Below are positions 33,956 to 49,071 of a stretch of 64,000 nucleotides of DNA, piece after piece. Each line of letters starts with the position of its first letter. Positions within the stretch are counted from its first letter, which is position 1. The DNA comes from Lophium mytilinum (lineage: Eukaryota > Ascomycota > Dothideomycetes > Mytilinidiales > Mytilinidiaceae). The stretch is from assembly GCA_010093605.1 (NCBI GenBank), contig MU004184.1, forward strand, positions 1,197,897 to 1,261,896, given 5' to 3'. The notes under the pieces were generated by a model. That model was not told the DNA's origin. It searched no databases and saw only the letters and a list, made by a program, of their open reading frames with translations. The position numbers and the translations under genes were made by a program.

Positions 33956-36829
33956 CTACAGCCTGACCCCTCGCACGAGCAGCCAGAGCATCACAGGCAC
34001 AACAACATTGTCGTTTCCCCCGGTTAGCACCGCCTCGTTGAGACTGGCGCCACAGGCCGACACCGCTGCCTTCGCCACTGTGAGCAACCAGCCATCTGCT
34101 GCTCCCTCGTCGTCCCATTGCCCGAATCGCAGCCAGGCCTTTCCAAACACTAAGCCTACTGTCACTGCGACGGCAAAAGCAACACTTCCCTCTAGACTCT
34201 TTCCGCCTGCCCACGGCCACTTTCGTCTGCCGTAGCGGCGTCCGATCAACGAGGCCGCTGCATCGCCCATACCAACGCACACGACTCCCGCTACCATGCT
34301 GACATCACGAGTAGGCACTTCCCAGCCCTCCCATGGCCTGTCTCCGGTGCGTCCAATGCCGGCGAGGGAGAGCCAGAGCGGTATGGCACATCCAATCAGG
34401 AGGAAAATGTGCGAGACGACAACCGGGCCTCGAAGGTCCCGCCCGTCGACGTAAGGGGTCAAGAAATAAGCCAACGGCTTGGACAGTGGAGGTAGTTGAG
34501 ATGCCCGAAGGAGGTCTAGAAGCAGGAAAATTGCCAGTACGAGCACCAATGCGAGTGCTACGAAAGCAGGGTCAACATAGATCGTAGGAAGCAGCATCGC
34601 GACCATCATGCCATGGAACACTTTCCGGCGCGTGTCCACTTCGACGACCGAGCTCAACCTGAGCACAACGACCATGCCAACCGCTATAACGCTGACGCAG
34701 TAGCCGCACAGGACAAGTCGAGTGTTGGCTTCCCCAGCTACAAATCGCCGAAGGTATTCTACTCGACCTGGGCGATGTGACCTTGATGTGTCGTCTGTGC
34801 CGAACAGTGGTGGCAAGACAATCCAATCCTCAAGGTTCCAATTCACCACCTCAAAGCGTAGAGGCTGGATATGGCCGAAAAGGTATCCAATAGCCCATCC
34901 GAATGGTTCGTTGCCATTCAGCGCGTATTCGCCTACAACGAATCGGATGGGCCCTAGGATCAGTATGGCTATAACCATGTAAACGTAGCCTGCATATGCC
35001 CATTTCCTCACGGCCGCCTGGGTAGGTGTCAGGGACAGATATGATTGCATAGCTGATGATTTAGCACGTCTGTGACGAGCGAAGGATAGTGGCCGCTGGA
35101 CAGAAATCGGCTCTGGTAAATTTGCCAAGGTGTTCCGGCGCTTCCGAGTCGGGCTTGTGGCTCCCTTGATCTCGACCTCAGGTGGAAATTTGGGTGATGC
35201 TGTCCGCTCAACCGCAGACCTCGTTTCGGAAGGTTCGAAATGATTGAGAGGATTTGACTTCTGGATCGAAGAAGCCAACGTATTTAGCTTCAGAGTCCTT
35301 TGGGCCTTCTTGCCGCTCCCGTTGCCGTTGCCGATATCGATGACATCGTCGTCGGCGTCGCTGTCGGAAACGTTCTGCTTTGCCTTGTGCGGGTACCTGG
35401 GTGCCAAACTCTGGTTCAGTATCTCTATGAACGATTGCCTGGCTTTGATGACTCGTCCGGCATGTCTGAACCTCCACCTAGGGATTCGTGCTAGTGCTAC
35501 TCCCCACTTGAGAATGTGGCCGCAAAGGACAAATAGCCCCAGGCCCCCAATCCAGATGACGGTAGTCAAGATCGTCATTTGCGGAGATTTGGCAAATAGG
35601 AGAAGGTTTATCAAAGCTATTGACAGAAGATGCAGCTCGGTAGGAAGTAAGCTTGTGGTAGTGAGATAATGTAGTGGCGGTAAAAGTGCCTGGTGGAGTG
35701 CGAATAAGGACACAAGAATCTCAGGGTCTAGCCCATCGGGAGGTGGTGATTTTAGCATGTAGGGTTTTGGAGCAGTCAATTTAGAAGGCCACTCGGTGTT
35801 TTGTGAAGCTATGAGCGGTAGCGCAGAAATCAGCCAATGGCTTGAGCAAAATCCAGGTCCGCGGCCAGAAAATGGTATGAGTTGGGTTGGCAAGGCAGCC
35901 AAACTTAGTATGATATTGGGAAGAAGTATCGGTCCAGATTTTGGGAGGAGAGACAGTGAAATAAGAAAAGGTATCGTAGCGGGGTATAATATAGGTGCCG
36001 GGTCAAATGCGGCAGGTATCCGTATCCGTTGTCTGAGCCGGTGGGCAGGTCCTTTCGAAATAGATCGCGAGTATTTAAGAAGTCGTAGGGGGTATAACAG
36101 GACCAGTGAGGAGATTATTGCTACGTGGCTGAGAATTTCTACTGGGAGTCAAGTTAGAGATACCAGATTAGAATTATATATGATCGTACCTCTATGCCAA
36201 ACGATAATGTTTTCCCAGCAGTTACAACCTTGGACAACCAGAAGCCCCAGAAACGCCAGCAAGCCTACTTCGGTGCTACGTCTAACCAGCTCGGCTCGTC
36301 TTCTCCTTAGGTATTTCTGCCTTGTAGCCTTTGTTTCTTCATCGGAAGGGGAGGGCCCGTCGAGGCCTGCCTTGAATTGGTTTGGGAATCTCTTGCCCTC
36401 CTCATCTACCTGGGACGGCGTGAGGAGGGGTGTATATACTCCATCAATCGCACTGCCTCTAGAATCCCGAAGCCCTTTTCGAGGCCGCACGGGAGGGGCA
36501 GGCAGTGCTCGCACGAAGCCGTATCCTTCATCGTCCGCTTCTGTCCCACTGTCACTTGGTGTACGGGATATTTTCTTGCGCCCCCTCGCTTCCTCGTCGG
36601 ATATTATTCGCTCGCGGTCAGAACCGGACTGAGGGGTCTTCAGGGTGGTGCGGGGAGGAGAGCCATTGTTGGAGGACTCGCTGGATAGGTTTGAGAGCGC
36701 AAAGTCTGTCTGTCGTCGGTGATACGGGTGTGGAGAGCGGCGGAGTAGGGCGAGCGCATCAGCATCAAATGGTTCGTCTTGTTCGGATCTCAAGTCAGTT
36801 GGTTCAGGCGGCTTCAGCGCGTTCGACAT
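33956..36829 (-). CDS. SEC59: Dolichol kinase Sec59
   Basis: Two exons: 36829-36190 and 36138-33956, giving 940 aa (intron 51 nt, GTACGA..GTAG). The first about 180 residues are disordered and rich in SP sites. Then come many membrane segments, starting with EVGLLAFLGLLVVQG. The join gives WHRG/E-ILSHVAIISSLVLLYPLRLL with no phase break. The C-terminal CTP-dependent kinase core is recognisable: RRKVFHGMMVAMLLPTIYVD, GMGDAAASLIGRRYGRRKWP and KSLEGSVAFAVAV, as in SEC59/DOLK. It makes dolichyl phosphate in the ER, the lipid carrier for N-glycosylation, O-mannosylation and GPI anchors. Length is near the usual for moulds. The ATG at 36829 is supported because the exon-2 frame upstream of the acceptor has no Met. 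Confidence 0.95.
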
Positions 36830-37522
36830 AGTGTTGGGTGTCTTCGAAGGGACTCCATAGATGGCGGTGGACTTTAGGAGATGTGTCGGGTTGGGATATG
36901 CATGGGGAAGAAGCAGCGAGGGCGAGGAATTTGGGCGAGAGAGAGCTGATTAAAAGTAAGTCACTACGAACGCAACTCGAGAGAAGCTTATTAAACTGGG
37001 GCAAGCTGCGAAGCATTCACATGTTTCGGGTGCATCGCCCTAAAACGTTGGGGTGGTTCGCGTCCCGTCGGGATCGTCGTCAGCCTTGCAGCCAATGGCG
37101 GTCTACGTCACCAATCGCAACTGTTAGTACAGTTTGTGGTACACTTCCAATCCGTGCACAGCCCTCTGCCACTACTTGGGATGGCCTAACGAATTTACGA
37201 AGCTCTTATGAAGCCAAAACATCCGTATGATCTGGAACTCTGAAAATAGCATGAGGGGCCACAAGCGGTGTAGAGCCGTGTGCAGACAATGCAGATTCAA
37301 ACATTCCACGAAACCGATAGTGGATCAAGGTCAAAAAGGGGAAAACTTTTAATTGACACCCATTCCTTCCAAACCCCACACGCCTGGACAAATGCCCCTG
37401 AAGAAATTTACAAGAAGATACATCTATGACCTTTCAATTAACACCAAGCACTCCAACATGTCTGAGGCGACTCGTCTCCTATTTACCATTGCTTCCCATC
37501 TACGTCTCGTCACTAGACGCCA
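36830..37522. other. Intergenic, SEC59 promoter and ARG5,6 3' side
   Basis: No gene, repeat or RNA gene was recognised. The short frames at 36838-37230 lack domains. Confidence 0.55.
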
Positions 37523-41494
<3,972 letters not shown>

Positions 41495-42547
41495 CTACGC
41501 CTTGAGTCCATCAATCTGACTCCACTCCCTCCACCTCTCATCCGCTCTCCTCACCAGCCCCTTCATAACCTCCCTCCCCACAACCCCACCCCCTCTCTTC
41601 TCAATCCGCCGCATCCTCCTCTTTCCCCCAGACCCGTCCACAACCACCGTGACAACCTCTTTGCATAGCCCTTCCTCAAACGCATCCGGATCACTAAGCA
41701 CCCACGCCTTCTCCTCCTCATTCTCTTCATCCTGCTCCCCTTCGCTCAACAGCTCCGTAGGTTTAAACACCGCAAACGTCACCGCCATCGGCAAGCCTCT
41801 CAGCCTCAGAGACCGCGCGTCGGATACAGAGGGCGAGCAGAGTATATTCTGTGCGTCCTCGTCCCACCACGCGGAAGGAAGCAGTGTATCACGAAGCGCG
41901 GCGACTACAGCGGCCCAAGCCACGTCGAGCGCGTTGCCGTCCAGGCTTATGAACATGATGTCGATGTAGAGTGCCCAGTACGCCTTGACCTCCTTTTCCG
42001 ACGGCTCGTCATCTCCGGAAGCCTCTGAAGGCGGAGGCGTGTATATGATCCTCAGGTCCCGCGCACGGAGCAACTGCGTAGAGTATAGTAGCGCGCGGAT
42101 ACGAGAGGTGAGTGATTGCGCGAGTGTAGACGGTGGTGAGCCCGGGAGGTGGGCGGGAGACGCGCCGTTTGCGAGTTCGATGTTCGGAACCAAGAGGGAT
42201 AGGCTTGATAGCTCTGACGCGTCGTTTTCTGCGTCATCCTCTCTATCGGAGTTGAGGTTCGTTGGGAGGACTGGCGGATTCGGGATGTTGGAGGCCAGCA
42301 GGAGTTCTCCTCGTACGCCGCATACGACAGCTGTGTCGCCTAGTCGCACTACAGCGCTGCCGGAGCAATGGCTTAAGCTGCCTGTGTTTATGGTGGGTTT
42401 ACGGAATTCAAAGGGGGCGCGGCCGTTGGGTCGGGAGGGGTTGGTGGAGGGGGAGTCGGGGGATAGGTGGGCGAGGAGGAATGGCGACGGAGAGAGGGCT
42501 GCGAAGATGTCGCGCGGGAAGGAGAGCGAAGGGGCTGCGGTAGCCAT
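41495..42547 (-). CDS. RRP43: RNase PH-family exosome core subunit Rrp43-like
   Basis: Single exon, 350 aa. The start is the ATG at 42547 (MATAAPSLSFPRDIFAALSP); frame codons upstream lack an ATG. The order FLLAHLSPDSPSTNPSRPNG, then FRKPTINTGSLSHCSGSAVV and RLGDTAVVCGVRGELL, is the start of the RNase PH fold in exosome ring subunits of the Rrp43/OIP2 type. ALYIDIMFISLDGNALDVAW and LPMAVTFAVFK are its second half. The usual phosphorolytic residues are not evident, as in other eukaryotic ring subunits. There is an acidic insertion (SDREDDAENDASE). The exosome degrades and trims RNA in nucleus and cytoplasm. It is divergent from the small gene at 42891. Confidence 0.9.
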   Translation of the reverse strand: MATAAPSLSFPRDIFAALSPSPFLLAHLSPDSPSTNPSRPNGRAPFEFRKPTINTGSLSHCSGSAVVRLGDTAVVCGVRGELLLASNIPNPPVLPTNLNSDREDDAENDASELSSLSLLVPNIELANGASPAHLPGSPPSTLAQSLTSRIRALLYSTQLLRARDLRIIYTPPPSEASGDDEPSEKEVKAYWALYIDIMFISLDGNALDVAWAAVVAALRDTLLPSAWWDEDAQNILCSPSVSDARSLRLRGLPMAVTFAVFKPTELLSEGEQDEENEEEKAWVLSDPDAFEEGLCKEVVTVVVDGSGGKRRMRRIEKRGGGVVGREVMKGLVRRADERWREWSQIDGLKA

Positions 42548-42890
42548 TGCGTGTTTAATAAGGTAGTTGTGATCGTCGCGGTGGCAGGAAGGAAGGATGT
42601 TCAATGATTGTTTGGAGCTCTGGAAATCTTTTTGAATAGCTTGCAGGGGGTTGTGTCCATTAGCGCACTTTGGGAAGAACGAGCAAGATCAAGGCGGCTG
42701 AACTGGATCCTCGGGTTGAGCTAAAACCCTGGGTGAGAACTCGATGACTGAGCGGTTCCCTAAGGTAATAGCAGTATTGATCACAAGTTCCTTGTTCATA
42801 ATGCCTTTCACTCATCCCTGCCCCGCTGTAGATGCCCCGCCGTGACCTTCCGCGTGCCCAGAACGACGTCACCGGCGTCATATATATCTA
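42548..42890. promoter_or_regulatory. Bidirectional promoter RRP43 / small disordered protein
   Basis: A 343-bp space lies between divergent starts. TATATATCTA occurs just before the ATG at 42891. Shared promoter function is inferred from layout. Confidence 0.5.
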
Positions 42891-43408
42891 ATGGCCTTCC
42901 AAAGCAGCACACCTTCCAAGCCTCTCCCCGAACTCATCAACGACTACTACGCCCAGAAACCAAGCTTCTCCTCCCTCACCACCACATATCCAGACGAGAA
43001 CTCAAAACCACAATCTACTTCCATCATGCCTGTCCACCCCGCTGAAGAGAACGCCACTGGGAGTACGTCAAGCTCTTTAACAAAGCCCGAGTGACCTCGG
43101 CATACTGAGTGGAAATGAGGAACTAACATCATCTCTAGGTATCACCGATCAGGTCGCTAAGGATTCATCCGACTCCACAGCATCCACACATGAGAGTCAT
43201 AATGTGGATACTGGTGTAAACCCAGGAGGCGTGCATGCCAACGCCCACAAAGCCAACCCGGTGAGTGAGGCTTGACCTTCTTGTCAATCGTTGCCCATTG
43301 TACAAATGCTGACTAGCAGTTTGGCAGGGACCTGTCATCGCTGAGAACATTGGAAAGCCGGAGAGCAAGGAGGCGTTGAAGAAGAGAGCCGAAGAGCTGA
43401 ACCAGTAG
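42891..43408 (+). CDS. Small disordered protein of unknown function
   Basis: Three exons: 42891-43062, 43139-43260 and 43328-43408, giving 124 aa. Introns (GTACGT..CTAG with branch GAACTAAC; GTGAGT..GCAG) keep frame. The product has no Cys, no membrane segment and no signal peptide. It starts MAFQSSTPSKPLPELINDYY and ends with a basic/acidic helix (SKEALKKRAEELNQ) after ANPGPVIAENIG. Endings of the type ANPGP..SKEELKxRAEELN occur in many small fungal proteins of unknown role. Splice sites and frame support make it a likely real gene. Its position next to the copper genes may be accidental. Confidence 0.7.
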
Positions 43409-43696
43409 ATGGAACTAACTGGTATCTCACGAGTTCATGATATGGGGACGAGAGGAATGAGAGGAATGACCATAGGGTGCCTCTTCTAGTGGCATATGAA
43501 TAAAGATACCAAATCATGACTTCGTGCATTTAGAGTTCAATCACGCAAGATGATAATTATAGGTAATGGCCACAAGGCTATGCCTTGAGTTCATAATAGC
43601 TTTTATACAAGAGTGCTCCTATCTTAGGTCACTCATTCACAATGGTATCATTCGGAAACCTGTCCTGTGTAACTCCTCGCCGCTCTTTGCTCCTAC

Positions 43697-44471
43697 TTAT
43701 AGGCCAGCTAGAGCTCCGACAACCGCCATTCCGCCCAGAGCCCACGCAGCCATTGTCTGGTGTGGCGCCATGCCAGTCGAAGTCGCGGTCGCGGATGCCG
43801 CAGTTGCAGAACCGGAGGCAGACTTGGAAGAAACAGCACCAGTGGCTTCTGGGTTGGTCGTGTTCGCAAGAGGGGATCCTGAGACAGTCGAGACCTTGAC
43901 TCCAGTGTTGTTCTTGCAGTTGGTGTTATAGTCGGTAGTGGAGAGCGCAGTCTTGGTAAGAGTGATATCGGCACACTGTAGAAGCCGTCAACGCAAGCTC
44001 CTCTAACACAGTCGCACATAATGTGACTCGAAAAGCTATCTCCCGGATTCTGGGAGAAAAGAATCTTACCTGGTAGAGTCCGCCATCTGGGTCGCCGTTC
44101 GACACGACCTGGATAGTCGCCTCCTGGCCCTCAGTGAAATTGACGCCCTCGGGCAGGCTCACTTGACCCATGCAGAAGTTGCCGAGGCCCTCTTCTTCGA
44201 AGGTGGGACGCAGGATGATGTTGTAGTTGACGCCAGGGTCGCTGCCGAGGGAGAGCAGCACCATCACGTCGGTCTGCGTGTGGTGCATGTCTAGCTGGAT
44301 GGGGGCGCCGACTGCGGGCCACGAGGTTCGGGTCTTGCTGACAGTATCGAAGCCACCGCAGGGGAAGTTGACGGCCTTGTCATCGTCGAAGCCGCGTGCC
44401 GGAGGCCAAGTGAGGAGGAAATGGGCGGAGGTGATGGGGAGAAGAGCGAGGAGAGCGAGGTTGGACAACAT
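43697..44471 (-). CDS. GPI-anchored X325/BIM1-like copper-binding protein (LPMO-like)
   Basis: Two exons: 44471-44070 and 43975-43697, giving 226 aa (intron 94 nt, GTAAGA..ACAG). The signal peptide MLSNLALLALLPITSA is followed directly by His17, so the mature protein starts HFLLTWPPARGF, the copper-brace His of the X325 family. NFPCGGFDTVSKTRTSWP, a second His-rich site (LDMHHTQTDVMVLLSLG) and QCADITLT with the conserved Asp after Cys complete the family pattern. A Ser/Thr/Ala-rich stalk and a hydrophobic end (ALGGMAVVGALAGL) form a GPI signal. X325 proteins look like LPMOs but do not cut polysaccharide; Cryptococcus Bim1 helps copper import with Ctr1. The neighbours here are a CTR transporter and a metalloreductase. 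Confidence 0.9.
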
Positions 44472-45423
44472 GGTGCAATTGAGGTGTGAATTGACTTGTT
44501 GGTGTTGTTACGGAAAGTAGTTCAAGATTGGAAAGAATTGAAGCAGGAAAAGAGGTTCAAGGGGATTAGAGGAGGAAGTTGCGAGAAAGGCCAAGAGAAG
44601 GGTTGCGTTCCTGCAGGCAACCCGAGCACCTTATGAATGAATGCACGGCAGGGCCTTGGGATTCCGGTGGCTGGATACACGGCCACAATAAGCTCACAAT
44701 GAACGCCAGGTCAAATGTGCGGCACTAAAAGAACGGAGCTGCTACGGGTCTGGGTAAGCGGCTATCAAAGGGTGCCATTTGTCTCGACGATGCAGGTGAG
44801 CAAGTTTCTACGGCTTGAGCACATTTGAAGCTCGAGCCTTTTAGGGGGCCTAGCTCGCGTCCTGCATCTACCCCTGCTGGCCCACGATCAGCACCAGCAA
44901 CGTCGGAACGCAGAATTCACAGGACACACCAAAAATGGACCGTGCGCAACACTTCATCACGCTTCCACAACGCAGTACAGTCATGGTAACAACAATGGAC
45001 AAATAGCTTGGTTGACCACTTGCGTGGGTCGTCCGACAATTTTAGGATAGTTCTGGGTCTGTGGTGTGGAGAGACTTGTCAGTGAGAGTGCTAACTGAGT
45101 GGGCCGAAGTCGACGGCCCCACCAAATGCCCCGCCACCAAGGTTGTCTTGCGGCCGAGCGACTGTCATCCCAAGCTTTGTTACAGGATTCATTGTGCTCA
45201 ATAGTAGGCAACTACTGTCGTTGAAGTGAGGTATATGAGGTGAGTTCTATTGCTAGGGTAGTGTGCCGCTCCGCACTGGAATAGCTATCTCGAGGAACCC
45301 AAACTCCTCCGATCCCAGCCATGATATTGTCACCTTCCACGAATGGACCGCAAACGCCGAGCCCGATGCAAACAATATTAATAACTCCCAAACAACTGTC
45401 CAGACGGCTAATAATATCCAGCA
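44472..45423. other. X325 gene promoter and CTR 3' side
   Basis: No gene was recognised. It contains two Mac1/MacA-like copper-response motif candidates (44797-44806 and 44816-44823). Minus-strand frames at 44981-45211 and 45212-45424 have no domain. Confidence 0.5.
44797..44823. promoter_or_regulatory. Paired copper-response-like motifs
   Basis: TGAGCAAGTT (44797-44806) and TGAGCACA (44816-44823) lie 10 bp apart, about 330 bp upstream of the X325 ATG. The reverse complement of the second, TGTGCTCA, equals the site reported for Aspergillus MacA. The first (CTTGCTCA) is one base from the yeast Mac1 site TTTGCTCA. Function is inferred from motif and context. Confidence 0.45.
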
Positions 45424-46005
45424 TCAGTTCCCAGGTGCTCCGTAGCGGCCAAATGCCAGCTCTCCGAGAAAGACACCCCCGAGCACTGAAAGAAAATAGC
45501 CCACGTTGAAGGTCATGACAGCCAGCATGCTGTGGACTATTAGCGATACGTTACAAAGAAAGACATCTGCCAAAACTTACAGGAGATAGCCCACTCCAGC
45601 TATGCAAGTGTATATCAATGCTCTCGGGAGGTCGACACTGAATCGCCATGGCTGGATGTGCTGGATTGGACTCTGCACAATCATGACATGCTCTTCCACA
45701 CCGTTTGCTGATATAACCGCTGTTTTGGAGTCGGCATCCGAACTGATGCGCTCGGCGATAGGTGTCTTGTCTGCGACTACGACGTATCGGCGCTTCATGG
45801 CAGACTCCAGCCATTTGTGCTCCAGGAAGTGCAGCAGCTTGAAGCTGCCTCGATACAGGGCCGCAAACAGAATGAGGAAGATGCAGGTACCCGCATAGGC
45901 TCCGGTTGATTTGGGTGACCATTGCTCAGAGTAGAGAGGCGTCGACGAAGAGGTGAAGAAGGTCATGACCATCTCGCTCGCCGGCATCATTCCAGACATG
46001 TCCAT
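45424..46005 (-). CDS. CTR-family copper transporter
   Basis: Two exons: 46005-45581 and 45529-45424, giving 176 aa (intron 51 nt, GTAAGT..ACAG). The start MDMSGMMPASEMVMTFF is the first ATG and gives a Met-rich outer N-terminus, as in CTR proteins. TM1 is AYAGTCIFLILFAALYRGSF. A cytosolic loop (LEHKWLESAMKRRYVVV...) follows. TM2 (RALIYTCIAGVGYLL) runs across the intron into MLAVMTFNVGYF, holding the MxxxM filter, and TM3 contains the GxxxG packing motif (VLGGVFLGELAFG). CTR proteins form trimers that import Cu(I). Short length and single Met cluster resemble Ctr2/Ctr3-type members. Plasma membrane or vacuole cannot be decided. Confidence 0.93.
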
Positions 46006-46900
46006 ATTTGCGGTATTGGTGGCTACTACTGTGATGGTGTTGGGGTTTGCTTTTGAGTGTCTTCGAAGTTGTCCTCTGGAGTCTTTCTGGGGAGTGACGA
46101 GGGAGCGCACGCGATGGGTTTTGGCTGCCAGGCGAGGGTCTGACGCGCGAGTTTAGTACGAGCTGTTATCGTCCTGTGTGTGAAGGATAGACAGGCGCTT
46201 TGGTGCGAGCAGAATTGAGAGCAATGGTGCTACGGGGGTAGTAAGAGAGATGTGTGGGACGCACAGAGTGTGTCACGGCAGATTTGGAATGCGGGAAGCT
46301 GCAAGTACTACCCTTGCTCGGGCCCCACGGCACGCTGTGGGCAGTGTGGCCCGACAAGCTTATTCTATCGCGTTGGATTGAGCTTGTCGAGCTTGCAGTG
46401 GTCGGGTTGTCGTTCATCGGGTAGGTGAATGTCACGTGGTGAGAGGTATTGAGCAAGTTCTTTTGCCCCTGATTGGCGGATTTGCCTTGATTCTCCGAAC
46501 GCCACCACACAAAGCGCTAGGGACGGGCTTGTATCAACTGCATGCCACCAGATCATGACAATGCGCCGATGCACTCGTCGAACCGGCAACCCGAATTAGA
46601 AGCAGGCGTGCCCATCTAAGCTTTCCCGTGTGTGCGGGCTCGCGGCACATATCATGTACATGCCTGGCGGGAACGCTTCTGGCACTTCACATCACTTGCC
46701 CCTCGTCCTCACACGCCTTCGTTTCGCGCCGTGACACTGACACCCCTACTATCGCCGTTGGATTATCCATGGATGGCATAGCTGGCTAGACGTCTACTCC
46801 CTCTTCCCTCGCACTTGAGTTGATCAAGGCCTCGAAACTCTCCAAGAGCTTCTGGCCATACTTTTGATTTTCCGCATTTCCACCCTCAAAATTATCCAAG
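46006..46900. promoter_or_regulatory. Divergent promoter region CTR / metalloreductase
   Basis: About 0.9 kb lies between the starts of the CTR gene (minus) and the reductase gene (plus). It contains TGAGCAAGTT at 46450-46459, the same ten bases as upstream of the X325 gene. No ORF here has a recognisable domain. Confidence 0.5.
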
Positions 46901-49071
46901 ATGGACATGGATATGACAATGGGGAGCATGTCCATGGGGGGACTGCCAAAGCTGCTCGACTTCCCATCCTTTTATTGGGCTGTTGTTGGAACGGCCATTG
47001 GGATAGCAACTTTTGTCAACTTCTTTAATTATATCATATACCGTCAGAGGTAAGTCACCTCCCTCCTAGATGACAAAAAATTGTAATTGACAATCAAAGG
47101 CTATCAGCAGCTAGCAATGGCAACGCAAGACCTGCAAAGCCGACATCTTTCCTCGCTAGGACGTATGCTACTATCACTGCCATAACGCGAGAAGCGTCGA
47201 ATGCTTCAGTACGAATCCCCTCCAAAGGACGCGTCTTTAAGTTACCAACGGTTGGCCGGACCAGCTTGGTAGTCGGCAATGTTGTTCTTCTTGTCGTTCT
47301 CTCATTTTACGGACTCGATGTCAAAGACCGGTGGAAGTATGAAGATATTGGCTACCGGACCGGATTTGTGAACATGGCCCAGCTCCCGTTGATTTTCTTG
47401 CTCGCTGGAAAGAACAACATCATCGGATTCCTCTCTGGGATTAGCCACGAGAGACTGAACTGGTTGCACCGCTGGGCTGCCCGATGTCTTCTCTTCACCA
47501 CCACGATCCACATGGGCTACTTCTTTGCAGATTGGGCGCCTTACGATTACATCATCCCCCAGATCAAATCAGCACCTTTGGTGAAGGAGGGCGTGATTGC
47601 TTGGGCTGTGCTGCTTTGGATGGTCGTCAGCTCCATGACGCCGATCCGCGGGTTGTACTATGAAGTGTTTGTCATCCAGCATCTCGCGTCGTTCGCTGTG
47701 TTCCTCTACTTTGTGTACAAACACACACCTGCAGAGGTCCACGTTTACATCTGGATACCCATTGGAGTCTTCGTCTTCGACCGCGTGACACGGGGTTCAT
47801 CGGTAATATACACAAACCTATCCCTCTTCCACCCTAAGCAACGGAAAGCTGGGCAGATGTCTGGACTTTGGGCGTGCAAGGCTGAGTTCACGCCTCTTGC
47901 ACACGATACTACAAGGATTACAATCAACAACCCGCCAATTAGCTGGTCCCCTGGCCAGCACGTTTTCCTGTCCTGTCACTCTATCGTTCCACTCCAAAGT
48001 CATCCATTTACCGTCGCCTCGATTCCAGAGGACGGCAAGATGGAGTTCCTTGTAAAGGCAGAGAAAGGCGGTACAAAACGATTCTTCAAGCATGCGGAGA
48101 AGTTGAGCGGGTTACCTAGTGCGTCTCCAAATGCCAAGCCAAAGGTAAAGAGCGTTGCTATCGAAGGTCCGTATGGCTGCCTTCGACCTCTACGGCAATT
48201 CGACAGCGTCGTGCTACTAGCCGGTAGCACCGGAGCAACATTCACCATCCCACTGCTTCGGGACATTGTCCAGGGTTGGAAGGAAGTCTCAACATCGTCC
48301 AATCAGAAACAGTCGATATTCCGTAAACCAAAGGGCGCTGTAACACGGCACATCCGCTTTGTGTGGGTCGTCAAGTCTCGGGGCCAGCTTGGCTGGTTCG
48401 CCGACCAGCTCTCGGGCGTCTTCGAAGATATCGAGAACCTCAAAGCCCAAGTCAAGGGGTTGGACGTTGATATGACTATATACGTCACTTGCGACAACTC
48501 GTTCACAGAAGAACACAAATCGCTCTTGTCAACAGTGAGAGCTCCGGTCAAAACGAACTACCGGGGTGCCGTGGAGATGGTGGAGGGCGACGGAGACGAG
48601 AAGTCCGGATTGAAATACGACGAGCAAAACGGTGCACGGGAAGTCGGCTCAGAAACCTCGTCCCTCAGGAAGCCTACACAGCAGACATCATGTGGACCAA
48701 ACGGCGAATGTTGCTGCAGAGACACCGTCGAAAGCGAAGACATAATCGGCCCCGCGACCTGCTGCTGTTGCTCATCACCCCCTGCCACGACTGATCGCAC
48801 ACAATCGGCGGTCTCGTCAATTACCAAGGGGTCAGCACAGCAATTGCTCCATCCCAGCATCGCCGTCATCAGCGGTCGGCCGCAGTGCCACAGTGTAATT
48901 CGCAAGATGCTAGAGCAGGCGCTGGGCGAGAGCGCGGTAGTCGTTTGCGGGCCACAAGGCCTTGTAGCCGACGTCAAGCAGAGTGTAGTGGCCTTGAGCG
49001 ATGAGCGGGCGGTGCACAAGGGTACGGGGGCACAGGGAATCTATCTGCACACGGAGTCCTTTGGATATTGA
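46901..49071 (+). CDS. Ferric/cupric metalloreductase (FRE family) with Met-rich N-terminus and Cys-rich insertion
   Basis: Two exons: 46901-47049 and 47100-49071, giving 706 aa (intron 50 nt, GTAAGT..AAAG). The N-terminus MDMDMTMGSMSMGG holds six Met in 12 residues, likely on the outer face before TM1 (WAVVGTAIGIATFVNFF). The ferric-reductase core holds heme His in HERLNWLHRWAARC, TTTIHMGYFF and VIQHLASFAVFLYF. HPFTVAS is the FAD motif; LLAGSTGATFTIPLL and VVCGPQGLVADVK are NADPH-binding parts. Between them lies an insertion with eight Cys (CGPNGECCC ... TCCCC, residues about 581-603). FRE enzymes reduce Fe(III) or Cu(II) at the plasma membrane before uptake. It diverges from the CTR gene, which favours a copper role. 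Confidence 0.93.

Noticed and set aside
33597-34280. 227-codon minus-strand ORF overlapping the SEC59 end
   Set aside because: Wrong frame of the SEC59 second exon; composition Arg/Gly-rich and no similarity.
35244-35669. Plus-strand ORF opposite SEC59
   Set aside because: Shadow of the SEC59 exon with no motif.
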